This document shows positions 16,722-29,669 of a DNA stretch of 64,000 bases, piece after piece. The stretch covers positions 496,001 to 560,000 of the forward strand of contig NZ_JAAAMK010000002.1 of the NCBI RefSeq assembly GCF_024105665.1. The letters run 5' to 3'. This DNA comes from Aliihoeflea aestuarii. Its GTDB lineage: Bacteria > Pseudomonadota > Alphaproteobacteria > Rhizobiales > Rhizobiaceae. Below the pieces are notes generated by a model. The model saw only the letters and a list, made by a program, of their open reading frames with translations, searched no databases and was not told where the DNA came from. The translations under genes were made by a program, and so were the position numbers. Every line of letters starts with the position of its first letter. Within the stretch, counting starts at the first letter, position 1.

Positions 16722-18386
16722 TCAGCGCGTGACGAATACCGTCACGATCGGCTTCTTGCCCCAGGCTTCGTTGGCGGCGGACCGCACCGCGCGCCGCGCT
16801 GCCTCGGACATCAGGTCGAGGTCTTTTCGCCTCGCGCGCGGTACACTTTCAACCGCGCCGATCGCCGCATCCAGCATGATGTCCTCCATCGGCTTCCCCC
16901 TGGCATCCGTTTCAGGCACGCCGATGGCGACGATGTCGGGATCACCGGCAAGATCATAGCGATCGTCGAGGACCAGATTGAGGACAACATGGCCGGCGAA
17001 GGACAGCTTGCGCCGGTCGCGCACGCCTGTCTCTTCCTCCGAACCGATGACGCGCCCGTCCTTCATCAGGCGCCCGAAGGGCACCGTGTCGACGATCTCG
17101 GCGGCGCCGGGAGCAAGCCGAATCATGTCGCCGTTGCGCACCTGCGCGATCTCGGGAATTCCGGCCGACGCTCCGAGCGAGCCTTGCGCCACGAGATGCG
17201 CCGCCTCGCCGTGAACGGGCACGAGAATGCGCGGCTTGACCCAGCCATACATCCGCAAAAGCTCGCTGCGACGCGGATGGCCGGAAACATGGACCAGCGC
17301 GTCGCCATCCTCCACGATCTTGATGCCCTGCTCGATGAGCTGGTTCTTGATCTCCAGGATCGCCTTTTCATTTCCGGGAATGACACGCGAGGAGAAGACG
17401 ACCATGTCGCCTGCCGTCAGCGCGACATGCTTCATCTCGTCGCGCGCGAGCTTGGCGAGCGCCGCACGCGGCTCGCCCTGACTGCCCGTGCAAAGCACGA
17501 CGACGTTCTCGCGCGGGATGTAACCATAATCCTCCTCCAGAAGAAAAGGCGGCAAACCCTCCATGTAGCCGAGTTCGCCGGCCACATCGATAACGCGCTT
17601 GAGCGACCGTCCCATCACCAGCACCTGACGGCCGGCATCGCGCGCAGCCTCGGCAATGGACCGGATACGCCCGACATTGGAGGAGAAGGTCGTGATCGCG
17701 ACCCGTCCGGGCGCTTTCTCGATCACTTCGCGAATGCCGTGGCTGACGGCTTCCTCGGACGGCGAATCGCCCTCGCGCATGGCGTTGGTGGAATCGCAGA
17801 CGAGTGCCGTCACGCCCTCCGCTCCAATCTCGCGAAAGCGGTTTTCGTCCGTCATGGGCGGCAAGGTCGGCGCGGGATCCAGCTTCCAGTCGCCCGTATG
17901 TATGACCGTCCCAAGCGGCGTGCGGATGGCCAGAGAAACCGGCTCGGGGACCGAATGGGTGACGGCGACCGCTTCAATCTCGAACGGTCCGACATCGAAG
18001 CGCTCGCCGGCCTTGTAGATATTGATGGTCGGCTGCACGCGCACATTGTCCGAAACCCGCTTCGCTTCCAGCATTCCGGCGGCGAAAGGCGTCATCCAGA
18101 CCGGGGCCTTCAGCTTCGGCCAAAGGTCGAGCAACGCGCCGTAATGATCCTCATGCGCGTGCGTGATGACGATGCCGCGCACCTGCTCGATCTGACTTTC
18201 GATGAAGCGCGTATCGGGCAGGACGAGGTCGACACCAGGCAGCGTCGGGTCGGGAAATGTCACGCCGACATCGACGATCAGCCATTCGCGCCGGCTTGAC
18301 GGCCCGAAGCCGTAAAGCGCGAAGTTCATCCCGATTTCGCCTACACCGCCGAGCGGGCAGAATACGAGTTCGTTGTCTTTGGCCAT
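16722..18386 (-). CDS. rnj: Ribonuclease J
   Basis: This 554-residue metallo-beta-lactamase/beta-CASP nuclease has 5'-3' exonuclease and endonuclease activity in rRNA maturation and mRNA turnover. The zinc motif is THAHEDHYG (His76, His78, Asp80, His81). Further ligands lie in HTGDWKLDP and in the beta-CASP part (VSGHPRRSEL, PVHGEAAHL). The C-terminal domain ends with KKPIVTVFVTR. The ATG overlaps the birA stop by one base (TGATG), which couples translation. Confidence 0.95.
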   Translation of the reverse strand: MAKDNELVFCPLGGVGEIGMNFALYGFGPSSRREWLIVDVGVTFPDPTLPGVDLVLPDTRFIESQIEQVRGIVITHAHEDHYGALLDLWPKLKAPVWMTPFAAGMLEAKRVSDNVRVQPTINIYKAGERFDVGPFEIEAVAVTHSVPEPVSLAIRTPLGTVIHTGDWKLDPAPTLPPMTDENRFREIGAEGVTALVCDSTNAMREGDSPSEEAVSHGIREVIEKAPGRVAITTFSSNVGRIRSIAEAARDAGRQVLVMGRSLKRVIDVAGELGYMEGLPPFLLEEDYGYIPRENVVVLCTGSQGEPRAALAKLARDEMKHVALTAGDMVVFSSRVIPGNEKAILEIKNQLIEQGIKIVEDGDALVHVSGHPRRSELLRMYGWVKPRILVPVHGEAAHLVAQGSLGASAGIPEIAQVRNGDMIRLAPGAAEIVDTVPFGRLMKDGRVIGSEEETGVRDRRKLSFAGHVVLNLVLDDRYDLAGDPDIVAIGVPETDARGKPMEDIMLDAAIGAVESVPRARRKDLDLMSEAARRAVRSAANEAWGKKPIVTVFVTR

Positions 18387-19231
18387 CAAACTCCAGCTTT
18401 CTCGCCTTGAGGAACGGATGCGACGGCGCCGAAATGGACGTCGCCTGCCGCGATCCTGATTGTAGAACCGTCATTTTCCCGGATGACGAACCGGCATTCT
18501 TCATCGATCGTCTCGAAGGTGCCGCGCGCGATGCGCCCTTCAACGTTCACCGCCACTTCGGAACCAAGCCCTGCCGCGCGGGACAGCCATTTCTCCCGGA
18601 TCGCGCCAAGACCCCGACCGTCGCGCCAGAGCCGTTCATTGTCGATCCACGCGTCCGACAGCGCCAGAAAAAGCTGCCTCGCGTCGATTTTCGCGCCCAT
18701 CTTCGCCAGAGACGTCGCCGGATAGGGCACATCCTGCGGCTCGGTCACCACATTGACTCCGATGCCGATGACAAGGGCATAGCGCCCTGCGTCAAGCATC
18801 TTCGATTCCAGAAGGATACCTGAAAGCTTCGCGCCATGCGCGAGAACGTCGTTCGGCCATTTGAGCTCGAAACGGCCTTTGCCCGCAACGGAACCGCCAT
18901 CGATGCCGACGCCGATCTGCGCGTCCGGAATCGCGGCGTCCAGCGCATCGGCAAGGGACAGCCCGGCGACGAAGCCGAGCGCAGCGGCGTCTTTCAAGGG
19001 AACATCGGGCACCAAGAGCAGCGACGCGGCGAGATTGCCGCGCTGAGTCTGCCACGGACGTCCGCGGCGGCCCCTGCCCGAGACCTGATGATCCGAGACG
19101 AACCAGACGCGCCCTTTGCCGCCTGCCCTCGCCGCGTCCAGCGCTTCGATATTCGTCGAGCCGACCGTGTCGAAAATTTCGAGCTGGTATCCGGCGGCGA
19201 TGGCCGATGGCGCGAGCGAAAATCCCGCCAT
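18386..19231 (-). CDS. birA: Biotin--[acetyl-CoA-carboxylase] ligase
   Basis: The 281-residue protein activates biotin with ATP and attaches it to the biotin carboxyl carrier protein. The biotinyl-AMP loop GRGRRGRPW (52-60) and the catalytic LKWPNDVL are clear, with a C-terminal SH3-like domain. No N-terminal helix-turn-helix is present, so unlike the E. coli enzyme it is unlikely to repress biotin synthesis. Its ATG follows the nuoN stop codon with no spacer base (TAGATG). It is therefore part of the nuo transcription unit in layout. Confidence 0.94.
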   Translation of the reverse strand: MAGFSLAPSAIAAGYQLEIFDTVGSTNIEALDAARAGGKGRVWFVSDHQVSGRGRRGRPWQTQRGNLAASLLLVPDVPLKDAAALGFVAGLSLADALDAAIPDAQIGVGIDGGSVAGKGRFELKWPNDVLAHGAKLSGILLESKMLDAGRYALVIGIGVNVVTEPQDVPYPATSLAKMGAKIDARQLFLALSDAWIDNERLWRDGRGLGAIREKWLSRAAGLGSEVAVNVEGRIARGTFETIDEECRFVIRENDGSTIRIAAGDVHFGAVASVPQGEKAGV

Positions 19232-20668
19232 CTAGAAGAAACTGAGCGCGGCCGCCTCGGCGATGCTGACGATCGGCCCGCCGATGAGCACATAGAACAG
19301 CACGAACGCGCCGGAGACGCCGAGCACGAGGCGCAATTCGCCCGCCATCGGGAGGAAGCCTCCGACCGGCTCGTCGAACCACATGATCTTGATGATGCGC
19401 AGATAATAGTAAGCGCCGATGACCGAGGCGATCACGCCGATGATGGCGAGCGGGTAAAGCTGCGCCTCGATGGCGGCGAGGAAGACGTACCACTTGCCCC
19501 AGAAGCCGGCGAGCGGCGGAATGCCGGCAAGCGAGAACATCAGGATCGTCAGGATCGTCGCCATGATCGGATTGGTGGAGGACAGGCCGGCCAGATCGTC
19601 GATATTTTCGACATTGCCTTCCTTGCGGCGCATGGCGAGGATGAACGCGAAGGTGCCGAGCGTCATCACCATGTAGATCAGCATGTAGATCGCCACGCCG
19701 CGCACGCCTGCCTGGCTGTTGGCGGCAAGTCCGACCAGCGCGAAGCCCATATGCGCGATCGACGAATAGGCCATCAGACGCTTGATATTGTGTTGTCCGA
19801 TCGCGGCGAACGCGCCGAGCGCCATCGAAGCGATCGAGATGAAGACGACGATCTGCTGCCAGTCTGCCGCGACCGGCTGGAACGCGCCGACCGTGACGCG
19901 GACGAGCAGTGCCATCGCCGCGATCTTCGGCGCGGCCGCGAAGAAGGCCGTAACCGGCGTCGGCGCGCCTTCATAGACGTCCGGCGTCCACATATGAAAC
20001 GGCACGGCCGAAATCTTGAAAGCAAGACCGGCAAGGACGAACACCAGACCGAAGATAAGACCGAGCGAACGCTCGCCTTCGGACAGCGCGGCCGCGATCT
20101 CGTTGAAGCCGGTGTTGCCGGTGTAACCGTAGACCAGCGAGATGCCGTAGAGCAGCATGCCCGACGACAGCGCGCCGAGAACGAAATATTTCACGCCCGC
20201 TTCCGTGGAGCGCGCATTGTCGCGGTTGAACGCAGCGACGACGTAGAGCGCCAGCGATTGCAGTTCGAGGCCGACATAGAGCGTCAGCATGTCGTTGGCC
20301 GAAACCATGATCATCATGCCGAGCGTCGCCAGCATGATGAGCACCGGATATTCGAACTTGTCGAACTTCTCCTGCTTGGCAAAGCCGACCGACATGACCA
20401 GCGTCACCGCCGCACCGATGACCGTCAGCACTTTCATGAAACGCGAGAACGGATCGGCGACGAACGTGCCCGCAAACCCCTGCCCGTATTCGCCGAAGAG
20501 CAGCATCCATGCGCCGATGCCGATCAGGACGGCCACCGTGAGACCGTTCACAGTGGTATTGGCGCGCGGCCCGGAAAAGACGCCGATCATCAGGAGAGCC
20601 ATGGCTGCGACAGCCATGATGATCTCCGGTGTGGCGAGGATGAGGCTCTGGGAGAGGTCAGGGGTCAT
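19232..20668 (-). CDS. nuoN: NADH-quinone oxidoreductase subunit N
   Basis: This 478-residue membrane-arm subunit is an Mrp-antiporter-like proton-pumping unit of complex I, with about 14 transmembrane helices. The antiporter core is visible in [20 protein letters not shown] and in [18 protein letters not shown], which hold the conserved lysines and histidines of the half-channels. It is the last of the 14 nuo genes, 14 bases after nuoM and abutting birA. Confidence 0.97.
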   Translation of the reverse strand: MTPDLSQSLILATPEIIMAVAAMALLMIGVFSGPRANTTVNGLTVAVLIGIGAWMLLFGEYGQGFAGTFVADPFSRFMKVLTVIGAAVTLVMSVGFAKQEKFDKFEYPVLIMLATLGMMIMVSANDMLTLYVGLELQSLALYVVAAFNRDNARSTEAGVKYFVLGALSSGMLLYGISLVYGYTGNTGFNEIAAALSEGERSLGLIFGLVFVLAGLAFKISAVPFHMWTPDVYEGAPTPVTAFFAAAPKIAAMALLVRVTVGAFQPVAADWQQIVVFISIASMALGAFAAIGQHNIKRLMAYSSIAHMGFALVGLAANSQAGVRGVAIYMLIYMVMTLGTFAFILAMRRKEGNVENIDDLAGLSSTNPIMATILTILMFSLAGIPPLAGFWGKWYVFLAAIEAQLYPLAIIGVIASVIGAYYYLRIIKIMWFDEPVGGFLPMAGELRLVLGVSGAFVLFYVLIGGPIVSIAEAAALSFF

Positions 20669-20682
20669 GTTCGTATCCGGCC

Positions 20683-22205
20683 TTACTGTGCTGCGGCCTG
20701 AAGACCGTCGCTGGCGACTGCGGCCGCCTCGATCGACTGGTTGATATTGTTGATGAGCGCATCGACGGATGCGGCAGTCACGTCAAGCAGGGGCGCTGGA
20801 TAGACGCCGAAGAGGATGACCAGCGCGACGAGCGGATAGATGATCGCCTTCTCGCGGCCCGACAGATCGAGCAGGCTCTTCAGGCTTTCCTTCGTCAGCG
20901 CACCGTAGATGACGCGGCGATAAAGCCAAAGCGCGTAGGCCGCCGACAGGATCACGCCGGTCGTCGCCACCAAAGCGACGAGCGTGTTGACCTGAAAAAC
21001 GCCGAGCAACGTCAGGAATTCGCCGACGAAACCGGACGTGCCCGGCAGGCCGACATTCGCCATCGTCAGAATCAGGAACACGACCGCATATTTCGGCATG
21101 TTGTTGACGAGGCCGCCATAGGCCGAGATTTCGCGGGTGTGCATGCGGTCATAGACGACGCCGACACACAGGAAGAGCGCGCCCGAGACGAGGCCGTGCG
21201 AGAGCATCTGAAAGATGCCGCCCTGAATGCCTTCCGGATTCATCGCGAAGATACCCATCGTCACGTAACCCATATGCGCGACCGACGAATAGGCGATGAG
21301 CTTCTTGATGTCCTCCTGCATCAGAGCGACGAGCGACGTGTAGACGATCGCGATCGCCGACAGCCAGAAGACGAACGGCTGGAAGTAGATCGACGCATCC
21401 GTGAACATCGGAAGCGAGAAGCGCAGGAAGCCGTAGCCGCCCATCTTCAAGAGAACTGCCGCCAGAATGACCGAACCGGCCGTCGGCGCCTCGACATGCG
21501 CGTCCGGCAACCAGGTGTGAACGGGCCACATCGGCATCTTCACCGCGAAGGACGCGAAGAAGGCGAGCCAAAGCCATTGCTGCATGCCGACCGGGAAGTC
21601 GTACTCCATCAGGGTCGGAATGTCGGTCGTGCCGGCCTGCCAGAACATCGCCATGATGGCGAGCATCATCAGCACCGAGCCGAGCAGCGTGTAAAGGAAG
21701 AACTTAAAGGACGCGTAGACGCGACGCTTTCCACCCCATACGCCGATGATGATGAACATCGGGATCAGCACGGCTTCGAAGAAGACGTAGAACAGCACGA
21801 GGTCGAGGGCGCAGAACACGCCGATCATCAGCGTTTCCAAAATGAGGAACGCGATCATGTATTCCTTGACGCGCTTCTCGATCGCCTTCCACGAGGCGAG
21901 GATGCAGATCGGCATCAGGAACGTCGTCAGGATGACGAACAGCATCGAAATGCCGTCGACGCCCATATGGTAGGAGATGCCGGAATCCAGCCACTCCACC
22001 TTCTCGACCATCTGAAAGCCGGGATTCGAATTGTCGAATCCGGCCCAGATGAAAAGCGACAGGACGAAAGTAAAGACGGTCGTCAGGAGCGCGACATTGC
22101 GGATGTTGCGGCCCGCAGCAGCCCCCTCGTCCCGGATCAGAAGGATCAGGACGACGCCGACCAGCGGCAGGAAGGTGACCGTGGAAAGGATCGGCCAGTC
22201 GGTCA

Positions 22206-22206
<1 letters not shown>
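20683..22206 (-). CDS. nuoM: NADH-quinone oxidoreductase subunit M
   Basis: This 507-residue antiporter-like subunit of the complex I membrane arm has about 14 helices. Core motifs include [20 protein letters not shown], around the conserved Lys/Pro of a broken helix, and [15 protein letters not shown]. Glu in [10 protein letters not shown] is the conserved membrane glutamate. ATG 22206 is chosen because it overlaps the nuoL stop by one base (TGATG); the nine extra codons upstream lie inside nuoL. Confidence 0.97.
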
Positions 22207-24179
<1,973 letters not shown>

Positions 24180-24186
24180 GAGCCCC

Positions 24187-24495
24187 TCAGCCCTTCATGA
24201 GATTGACGTCTTCGACCGCGATCGAGCCACGGTTGCGGAAGAACACGACGAGAATGGCAAGGCCGATGGCAGCCTCTGCGGCCGCGACCGTCAGGACGAA
24301 CAGCGCGAAGACCTGTCCGACCATGTCGCCGAGCGCAGCGGAAAACGCGATGAAATTGATATTGACGGCAAGCAGGATCAGCTCCACCGACATCAAGATG
24401 ACAATCACGTTGCGGCGGTTCAGGAAGATGCCGAAGACGCCGATCGTGAAGAGCAGCGCCGAAACGGTCAAATAATGCGCGATGCCGATTTCCAT
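24187..24495 (-). CDS. nuoK: NADH-quinone oxidoreductase subunit K
   Basis: This 102-residue subunit has three transmembrane helices and the two conserved membrane glutamates, seen in [14 protein letters not shown] (Glu near 36) and [11 protein letters not shown] (Glu near 72). These are on the central proton axis of complex I. ATG 24495 overlaps the nuoJ stop (TGATG); the GTG codon immediately upstream is a less likely start. Confidence 0.97.
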   Translation of the reverse strand: MEIGIAHYLTVSALLFTIGVFGIFLNRRNVIVILMSVELILLAVNINFIAFSAALGDMVGQVFALFVLTVAAAEAAIGLAILVVFFRNRGSIAVEDVNLMKG

Positions 24496-25115
24496 CACAG
24501 ACCCCTGCCCGTTTCGACTTTTTTGATCTCGATCGCGGTTTCCGGCGTGCGACGAACCTGCGTGGAGATGTCCTGGCGCTTGACGTTCGCCTTATGGTGC
24601 AGCGTCAGCACGATCGCGCCGATCATCGCGACCAGCAGGATCATGCCCGCGGTCTGAAACGCGAAAATGTAATCGGTGTAGATGATGTCGCCGAGCGCCG
24701 CCGTGTTGTGGCGCGTCGCGGGGTCCGGCGTCGGCTGGGCGATCTGCGAGCCGATATTCGGCGCGAACGCATAGCCGCCTGCCACGATGATGAGTTCGGC
24801 CGCAAGAATCAGCCCGACCAGCCCGCCGACCGGCGCATAAGAGAGCGCGCCACGCTTGAGGCTGGCAAAATCGACGTCCAGCATCATCACGACGAACAGG
24901 AACAGAACCGCCACGGCGCCGACATAAACGATGAGCAGAATCATCGCCAGGAACTCGGCCCCTGTAAGAAGGAACAGTCCCGCCGCGTTGAAGAAGGTCA
25001 GGATCAGATAGAGCACGGAATGCACGGGATTGCGCGACGCAATCACCATGAAGGCCGACGCCACCGCTACGAAGGCGAACACGTAGAAGAAGATCGCCTC
25101 TAGTCCTGTCAGCAT
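24495..25115 (-). CDS. nuoJ: NADH-quinone oxidoreductase subunit J
   Basis: This 206-residue subunit has five membrane helices. The conserved helix 3 segment [19 protein letters not shown] contains the pi-bulge region that links quinone chemistry to the antiporters. A polar C-terminal tail follows. A 115-base spacer with a small hairpin (25197-25217) separates it from nuoI, the longest gap within the nuo operon. Confidence 0.96.
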   Translation of the reverse strand: MLTGLEAIFFYVFAFVAVASAFMVIASRNPVHSVLYLILTFFNAAGLFLLTGAEFLAMILLIVYVGAVAVLFLFVVMMLDVDFASLKRGALSYAPVGGLVGLILAAELIIVAGGYAFAPNIGSQIAQPTPDPATRHNTAALGDIIYTDYIFAFQTAGMILLVAMIGAIVLTLHHKANVKRQDISTQVRRTPETAIEIKKVETGRGL

Positions 25116-25230
25116 GGGTTCCCCCGGTTTGATCGAAGGCCGGGAAACGAACCGGCCGAAGGCGTTCGGACCGTGTCCAAAGCCGCGTGTCTCTTAGACG
25201 GAACCCTGGGTCCCGTCCACTGTTGAAGGC

Positions 25231-25722
25231 TCAGCGATAGGGCGAGTCGATCGCGATGTTGCGCGCCAGTTCGCGCTCCCACCGATCGCCATTCGCGAGC
25301 AGTTTGTCCTTGTCGTAGTAAAGCTCCTCGCGCGTTTCCGTCGCGAACTCGAAATTCGGGCCTTCCACGATCGCATCGACTGGGCAGGCTTCCTGGCAAA
25401 AGCCGCAATAGATGCACTTCACCATGTCTATGTCATAGCGTACCGTGCGGCGCGTACCATCGTTGCGGCGCGGGCCGGCCTCGATGGTGATGGCCTGCGC
25501 GGGGCAGATCGCCTCGCAAAGCTTGCACGCGATGCAACGCTCTTCACCATTGGGATAACGGCGCAGCGCATGCTCGCCGCGAAAGCGCGCGCTCGTCGGC
25601 CCCTTCTCGTGCGGGTAGTTCAGCGTGCCCTTGGGCGCGAAGAATTGGCGCATCGACAGGAAGAAGGCGCGCACGAACTCCAGAAGGAGCAGCGATTTTG
25701 CGGCCTGTGCTAGAGCTGACAT
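25231..25722 (-). CDS. nuoI: NADH-quinone oxidoreductase subunit I
   Basis: This 163-residue protein binds clusters N6a and N6b, which carry electrons toward the quinone-reducing site. Two ferredoxin motifs are intact: Cys63-66-69-73 ([12 protein letters not shown]) and Cys103-106-109-113 ([12 protein letters not shown]). The N-terminal helix anchors it at the membrane surface. It starts two bases after the small membrane-protein gene at 25725. Confidence 0.97.
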   Translation of the reverse strand: MSALAQAAKSLLLLEFVRAFFLSMRQFFAPKGTLNYPHEKGPTSARFRGEHALRRYPNGEERCIACKLCEAICPAQAITIEAGPRRNDGTRRTVRYDIDMVKCIYCGFCQEACPVDAIVEGPNFEFATETREELYYDKDKLLANGDRWERELARNIAIDSPYR

Positions 25723-25724
25723 CT

Positions 25725-25916
25725 TCAGTCTCCGAACAAATACGGGGCTACGACGTAGCCGATGACCGGGAGGATCACCAACTGGCTCACCCCGGCAACA
25801 TTGAGTGCGGTTTTGGTTTCGGCGAGATCGACGCGGGTCGCGAGCAGACGCAGGAAGGCGAAATCGACGATGCCGATCCCCAGTCCCACGAGTGCTCCGA
25901 TCAGCGCTGTGCTCAT
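25725..25916 (-). CDS. Small two-helix membrane protein embedded between nuoH and nuoI
   Basis: I do not recognise this 63-residue product as any of the 14 core subunits. It has two hydrophobic segments, at about 4-25 ([20 protein letters not shown]) and 42-61 ([20 protein letters not shown]). They are separated by a polar loop, [12 protein letters not shown]. Its ATG overlaps the nuoH stop (ATGA) and its stop lies two bases before the nuoI start, so it is translationally coupled on both sides. That context suggests a complex I accessory or assembly protein of the inner membrane, but this is inference. The open frame further upstream is inside nuoH. Confidence 0.75.
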   Translation of the reverse strand: MSTALIGALVGLGIGIVDFAFLRLLATRVDLAETKTALNVAGVSQLVILPVIGYVVAPYLFGD

Positions 25917-26962
25917 GCCGCCATCAGTTCCCACACTTTGAGGAAGCTTGCCGTCGCAACGACCATGAAAAGCGAGAGCGGCAGGAACACCTTCCAGCCC
26001 AGACGCATCAATTGATCGTAGCGGTAGCGCGGAACGAATGCCTTCACCATGGCGAACATGAAGAAGACGAAGCAGACCTTGATGAGGAACCAGATGACGC
26101 CCGGAACCCAGGTAAACGGCGCGAAGTCGAAGGGCGGAAGCCAGCCGCCGAGGAACAGGATCGTCGTCAGCGCGCACATCAGCACGATGGCGACATACTC
26201 GCCGAGAAAGAACAGCAGGAACGGCGTCGAGGAATATTCGATCATGTGACCGGCGACGAGTTCGGACTCAGCCTCAACCAGATCGAAGGGCGGCCGGTTC
26301 GTCTCGGCCAGCGCCGAGATGAAGAACACGACAAACATCGGGAACAGCACGATAAAGTGCCAGTCGAGGAACGATCCGGGAAGCCCGAGCCATGTTCCGA
26401 GCCCGGCCTGCTGTGCAAGCACGATGTGGCTGAGGTTCAGCGAGCCGACGAGAAGAAGGACGGTGACGATGACGAAACCGATCGAGACTTCGTAAGATAC
26501 CATCTGCGCAGCCGAGCGCAGCGCGCCGAGGAACGGATATTTCGAATTCGAAGCCCAGCCGCCCATGAGGACGCCGTAGACCTCGAGCGAAGCGATGGCG
26601 AAGACGAACAGGATGCCAACATTCACATCGGCGATCGCCCAGCCCTCGGCGACAGGAATGACCGCCCAGGCCGAGATGGCGAGAAACGCGGTGACCAGCG
26701 GTGCGAGCAGGAAGACGCCCTTGTTGGCGCCCGACGGAATCACCGGCTCCTTGAAGACGAACTTCAAAAGATCGGCGAATGCCTGCAAGAGTCCCCAGGG
26801 ACCGACGACGTTCGGACCGCGACGCAACTGCACGGCAGCCCAGATCTTACGATCCGCATAGAGCAGATACGCGACGATGATCAGGAGCGCGACGATGAGC
26901 ACCGTTGATTGCAACAAGATCAGCAGTGCGGGCACGACGTAAGTCGAAAAGAACGATTCCAT
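25913..26962 (-). CDS. nuoH: NADH-quinone oxidoreductase subunit H
   Basis: This 349-residue subunit has eight transmembrane helices and forms the quinone chamber with NuoB and NuoD. The hallmark ETNRPPFDL with the following acidic ESELVAG segment (near residue 215) is intact. Arg and Glu residues at the cytoplasmic loop, as in [11 protein letters not shown], are also present. ATG 26962 starts the family similarity (MESFF...); the 12 upstream codons overlap only the spacer after nuoG. Confidence 0.97.
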   Translation of the reverse strand: MESFFSTYVVPALLILLQSTVLIVALLIIVAYLLYADRKIWAAVQLRRGPNVVGPWGLLQAFADLLKFVFKEPVIPSGANKGVFLLAPLVTAFLAISAWAVIPVAEGWAIADVNVGILFVFAIASLEVYGVLMGGWASNSKYPFLGALRSAAQMVSYEVSIGFVIVTVLLLVGSLNLSHIVLAQQAGLGTWLGLPGSFLDWHFIVLFPMFVVFFISALAETNRPPFDLVEAESELVAGHMIEYSSTPFLLFFLGEYVAIVLMCALTTILFLGGWLPPFDFAPFTWVPGVIWFLIKVCFVFFMFAMVKAFVPRYRYDQLMRLGWKVFLPLSLFMVVATASFLKVWELMAA

Positions 26963-26972
26963 TGCCCCTGCC

Positions 26973-29054
26973 CTATTCGGCTGCCTGCCTGAAACCATCC
27001 CGTGCGAGTGCGGAGCACTCGGCCATCACGGCGGAGGCGCGCGCGATCGGGTTGGTCAGGTAGAAGTCGCTGATCGGCGACGTGAACGCCGCCTTGTCGA
27101 AATCTGATCCGGCGCTCTTGAGCGCCGAGAGCTGCGCGATATCGCCGATGGCGATCTCGTCGATCGCGGCAAAATGCGGATACTCGGCATAGAGCTTGGC
27201 GCGCAGTTGCGGCAGCGAATCGAACGGCAACTTGTGGCCGAGAACGTCGGAGAGTGCGCGCAGGATCGCCCAATCTTCCTTCGCATCGCCCGGCGCGAAG
27301 CCGGCGCGATTGGCCATCTGCACGCGGCCTTCCGTATTGACGAAAATGCCGGATTTCTCGGTGTAGGTCGCACCCGGCAAGATGACGTCCGCGCGGTGCG
27401 CGCCGGCATCGCCATGGCTGCCGATATAGACTGTGAAAGCCGAACCCAGCGCATTCATGTCGAACTCGTCGGCGCCGAGCAGGAAGGCGACATCGAGCGA
27501 CCCCGCCATCGCCGCCAAATCCTTGCTGCTCTCGCCCGGCACAAAGCCGAGATCGAGACCGCCAACGCGCGACGCTGCCGTATGCAATACGCCAAAGCCG
27601 TTCCAGTCTGCCGAGACGGCACCGACGGCGGTTGCCAGTTCGGCAGCCAGAGCAAGAATTGCCACGCCGTCAGCACGCGCAAGCGCGCCTTGGCCGACGA
27701 CGATCATCGGACGTTCGGCATCCTTCAGGAGCTTTGCGAAATCGAGTTTGCCTGCGACGAGCTGCTGCAACGTCTCGGCACCGCCGCCGAGCCGCTCGGC
27801 ATCGTAGCGCAGGTCGCCGATGTCGCCGACGACGCCGATCGGGAAATTACCCATGCGCCAGCGTTTGCGAATGCGTGCGTTCAGCACCGATGCCTCGAAA
27901 CGCGGATTTGCACCGATGATCAAGAGCGCATCCGCGTCCTCGATACCCTCGATGGTCGGATTGAAGATGTAGCTTGCACGGCCGTTCGCAGGATTGAGCT
28001 TCGTCCCGTCCTGACGGCAATCGATATTGGCCGAGCCGAGCGAGGCCATCAGATTTTTGAGCGCGTACATTTCCTCAACTGTGGCAAGATCGCCGGCAAT
28101 TGCGCCGATCTTCTCACCGGAGGTCTTCGAAATGGCATCCTTGATCGCAGCGAAGGCTTCTGCCCAGCTTGCAGCCGTCAGCTTGCCATTCTTGCGCACA
28201 TACGGCCGGTCGAGACGCTGCGTGCGCAGGCCGTCCCAAATGAACCGCGTCTTGTCGGAGATCCACTCCTCATTCACCTGCTCATTGACGCGCGGCATGA
28301 TGCGCATGACCTCGCGGCCGCGCGTGTCGACGCGGATCGCGGAGCCGACGGCATCCATCACGTCGATGGATTCGGTCTTGGAGAGTTCCCACGGACGCGC
28401 CTGAAAAGCATAGGGACGCGACGTGAGCGCGCCGACCGGGCACAAATCGATGACATTGCCCTGCAACTCCGAGGTCATCGCGTTTTCGAGGTAGGTCGTG
28501 ATCTCCGCATCCTCGCCACGACCGATCAGGCCAAGCTCTGAAATTCCAGCGACTTCCGTCGTGAACCTCACGCAGCGCGTGCAGTGAATGCAGCGCGTCA
28601 TGATCGTCTTGACGAGCGGTCCGATATACTTGTCTTCGACCGCGCGCTTGTTCTCGTGATAGCGCGAAGCGTCGACGCCGAACGCCATCGCCTGGTCCTG
28701 CAGGTCGCATTCGCCGCCCTGATCGCAAATCGGGCAGTCGAGCGGGTGGTTGATCAGCAGGAATTCCATCACGCCTTCGCGCGCCTTGCGCACCATTGGT
28801 GTGTTGGTGAAGACTTCCGGCGGCTCGCCGTTCGGGCCGGGACGCAGATCGCGCACGCCCATGGCGCAGGACGCGGCGGGCTTGGGCGGTCCGCCCTTCA
28901 CCTCGACGAGGCACATGCGGCAATTGCCGGCGATCGACAGCCGCTCATGGAAGCAGAAGCGCGGCACTTCCGCGCCCGCTTCCTCTGCCGCCTGAAGCAG
29001 CGTGTAGTGATCGGGAACCTCGATCTCTTTGCCGTCGACTTTAAGCTTCGCCAT
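26973..29054 (-). CDS. nuoG: NADH-quinone oxidoreductase subunit G
   Basis: This 693-residue subunit of the peripheral arm holds three clusters. These are a 2Fe-2S site (Cys34, 45, 48, 63), a His-ligated 4Fe-4S site (His103, Cys107, 110, 116) and a 4Fe-4S site (Cys155, 158, 161, 205). The molybdopterin-oxidoreductase-like C-terminal domain lacks the extra N7 cluster motif seen in E. coli, as is usual in alphaproteobacteria. It follows the helix-hairpin-helix gene by 64 bases. Confidence 0.97.
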   Translation of the reverse strand: MAKLKVDGKEIEVPDHYTLLQAAEEAGAEVPRFCFHERLSIAGNCRMCLVEVKGGPPKPAASCAMGVRDLRPGPNGEPPEVFTNTPMVRKAREGVMEFLLINHPLDCPICDQGGECDLQDQAMAFGVDASRYHENKRAVEDKYIGPLVKTIMTRCIHCTRCVRFTTEVAGISELGLIGRGEDAEITTYLENAMTSELQGNVIDLCPVGALTSRPYAFQARPWELSKTESIDVMDAVGSAIRVDTRGREVMRIMPRVNEQVNEEWISDKTRFIWDGLRTQRLDRPYVRKNGKLTAASWAEAFAAIKDAISKTSGEKIGAIAGDLATVEEMYALKNLMASLGSANIDCRQDGTKLNPANGRASYIFNPTIEGIEDADALLIIGANPRFEASVLNARIRKRWRMGNFPIGVVGDIGDLRYDAERLGGGAETLQQLVAGKLDFAKLLKDAERPMIVVGQGALARADGVAILALAAELATAVGAVSADWNGFGVLHTAASRVGGLDLGFVPGESSKDLAAMAGSLDVAFLLGADEFDMNALGSAFTVYIGSHGDAGAHRADVILPGATYTEKSGIFVNTEGRVQMANRAGFAPGDAKEDWAILRALSDVLGHKLPFDSLPQLRAKLYAEYPHFAAIDEIAIGDIAQLSALKSAGSDFDKAAFTSPISDFYLTNPIARASAVMAECSALARDGFRQAAE

Positions 29055-29118
29055 CTTGCCTCTAACCCCGGCGGCATAGGCCGCCCGCTCGTACCAGCCT
29101 CAAAGACCGGCAGAAAAT

Positions 29119-29658
29119 TCAGGACCGCTCGCGGCCCGCACCCTTTGAACCGGACTTGTGTGCGGATGCAAGGCTCTTCGCCTGTCCGACCCAATCGTCA
29201 CGCTCGATCCGCCCGCCGAAACCGAGCTCGTCATCGAGCTTTGCGATTCCGGCCGCGTTCAACGTCGCGACCTGCGCATAACTCGATATGCCGCGCGCAT
29301 TCAACACCTGTTCCAGCTTCGGGCCGATGCCCGAAATCGCCTTCAGATCGTCGGCTGGCTTCGATGCCGCCTTGCGAACCGGTTTCGCGGCAGGCGTGGT
29401 CACCTGTCGGCTCGACACCAGCTTCAGCCCGGCCGGCTTTCGCGCCACAGGCGCGGCCCGCGGTTTATCTTCGAACAGACGTTGCGAGGCTTCCGCCGCG
29501 CCCGCCATTGCGCCCATCCACATGCCGAAAGCGTGACTCGCCATGCCGAAGCCGATCGCCGAAGCCGCCGCCATGCCGGCAAGCGGATGCGCCATCAAAT
29601 TCGCCATTCCGGCAAATTCGTCGGACATGCCAGTTCCGCTTTGCTTCGGATCGGTCAT
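29119..29658 (-). CDS. Helix-hairpin-helix protein encoded between nuoF and nuoG
   Basis: The 179-residue product has three parts. Residues about 15-60 are apolar and rich in Met, Ala and Gly (ANLMAHPLAGMAAASAIGFG), so they could form an amphipathic or membrane-associated helix pair. Residues 65-100 are a Pro/Lys/Ala linker. Residues about 103-140 are a helix-hairpin-helix fold (DDLKAISGIGPKLEQVLNAR) of the kind usually found in DNA- or protein-binding modules. Such proteins are sometimes labelled '5' DNA nuclease' in rhizobial nuo operons, but no nuclease residues are seen. It starts 11 bases after nuoF. A structural or assembly role in complex I is inference. Confidence 0.8.
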   Translation of the reverse strand: MTDPKQSGTGMSDEFAGMANLMAHPLAGMAAASAIGFGMASHAFGMWMGAMAGAAEASQRLFEDKPRAAPVARKPAGLKLVSSRQVTTPAAKPVRKAASKPADDLKAISGIGPKLEQVLNARGISSYAQVATLNAAGIAKLDDELGFGGRIERDDWVGQAKSLASAHKSGSKGAGRERS

Positions 29659-29669
29659 CGACTCAAGCC

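Noticed and set aside
25197-25217. Small hairpin between nuoI and nuoJ as an internal terminator
   Set aside because: The stem is interrupted and has no T-run, and downstream nuo genes need read-through.
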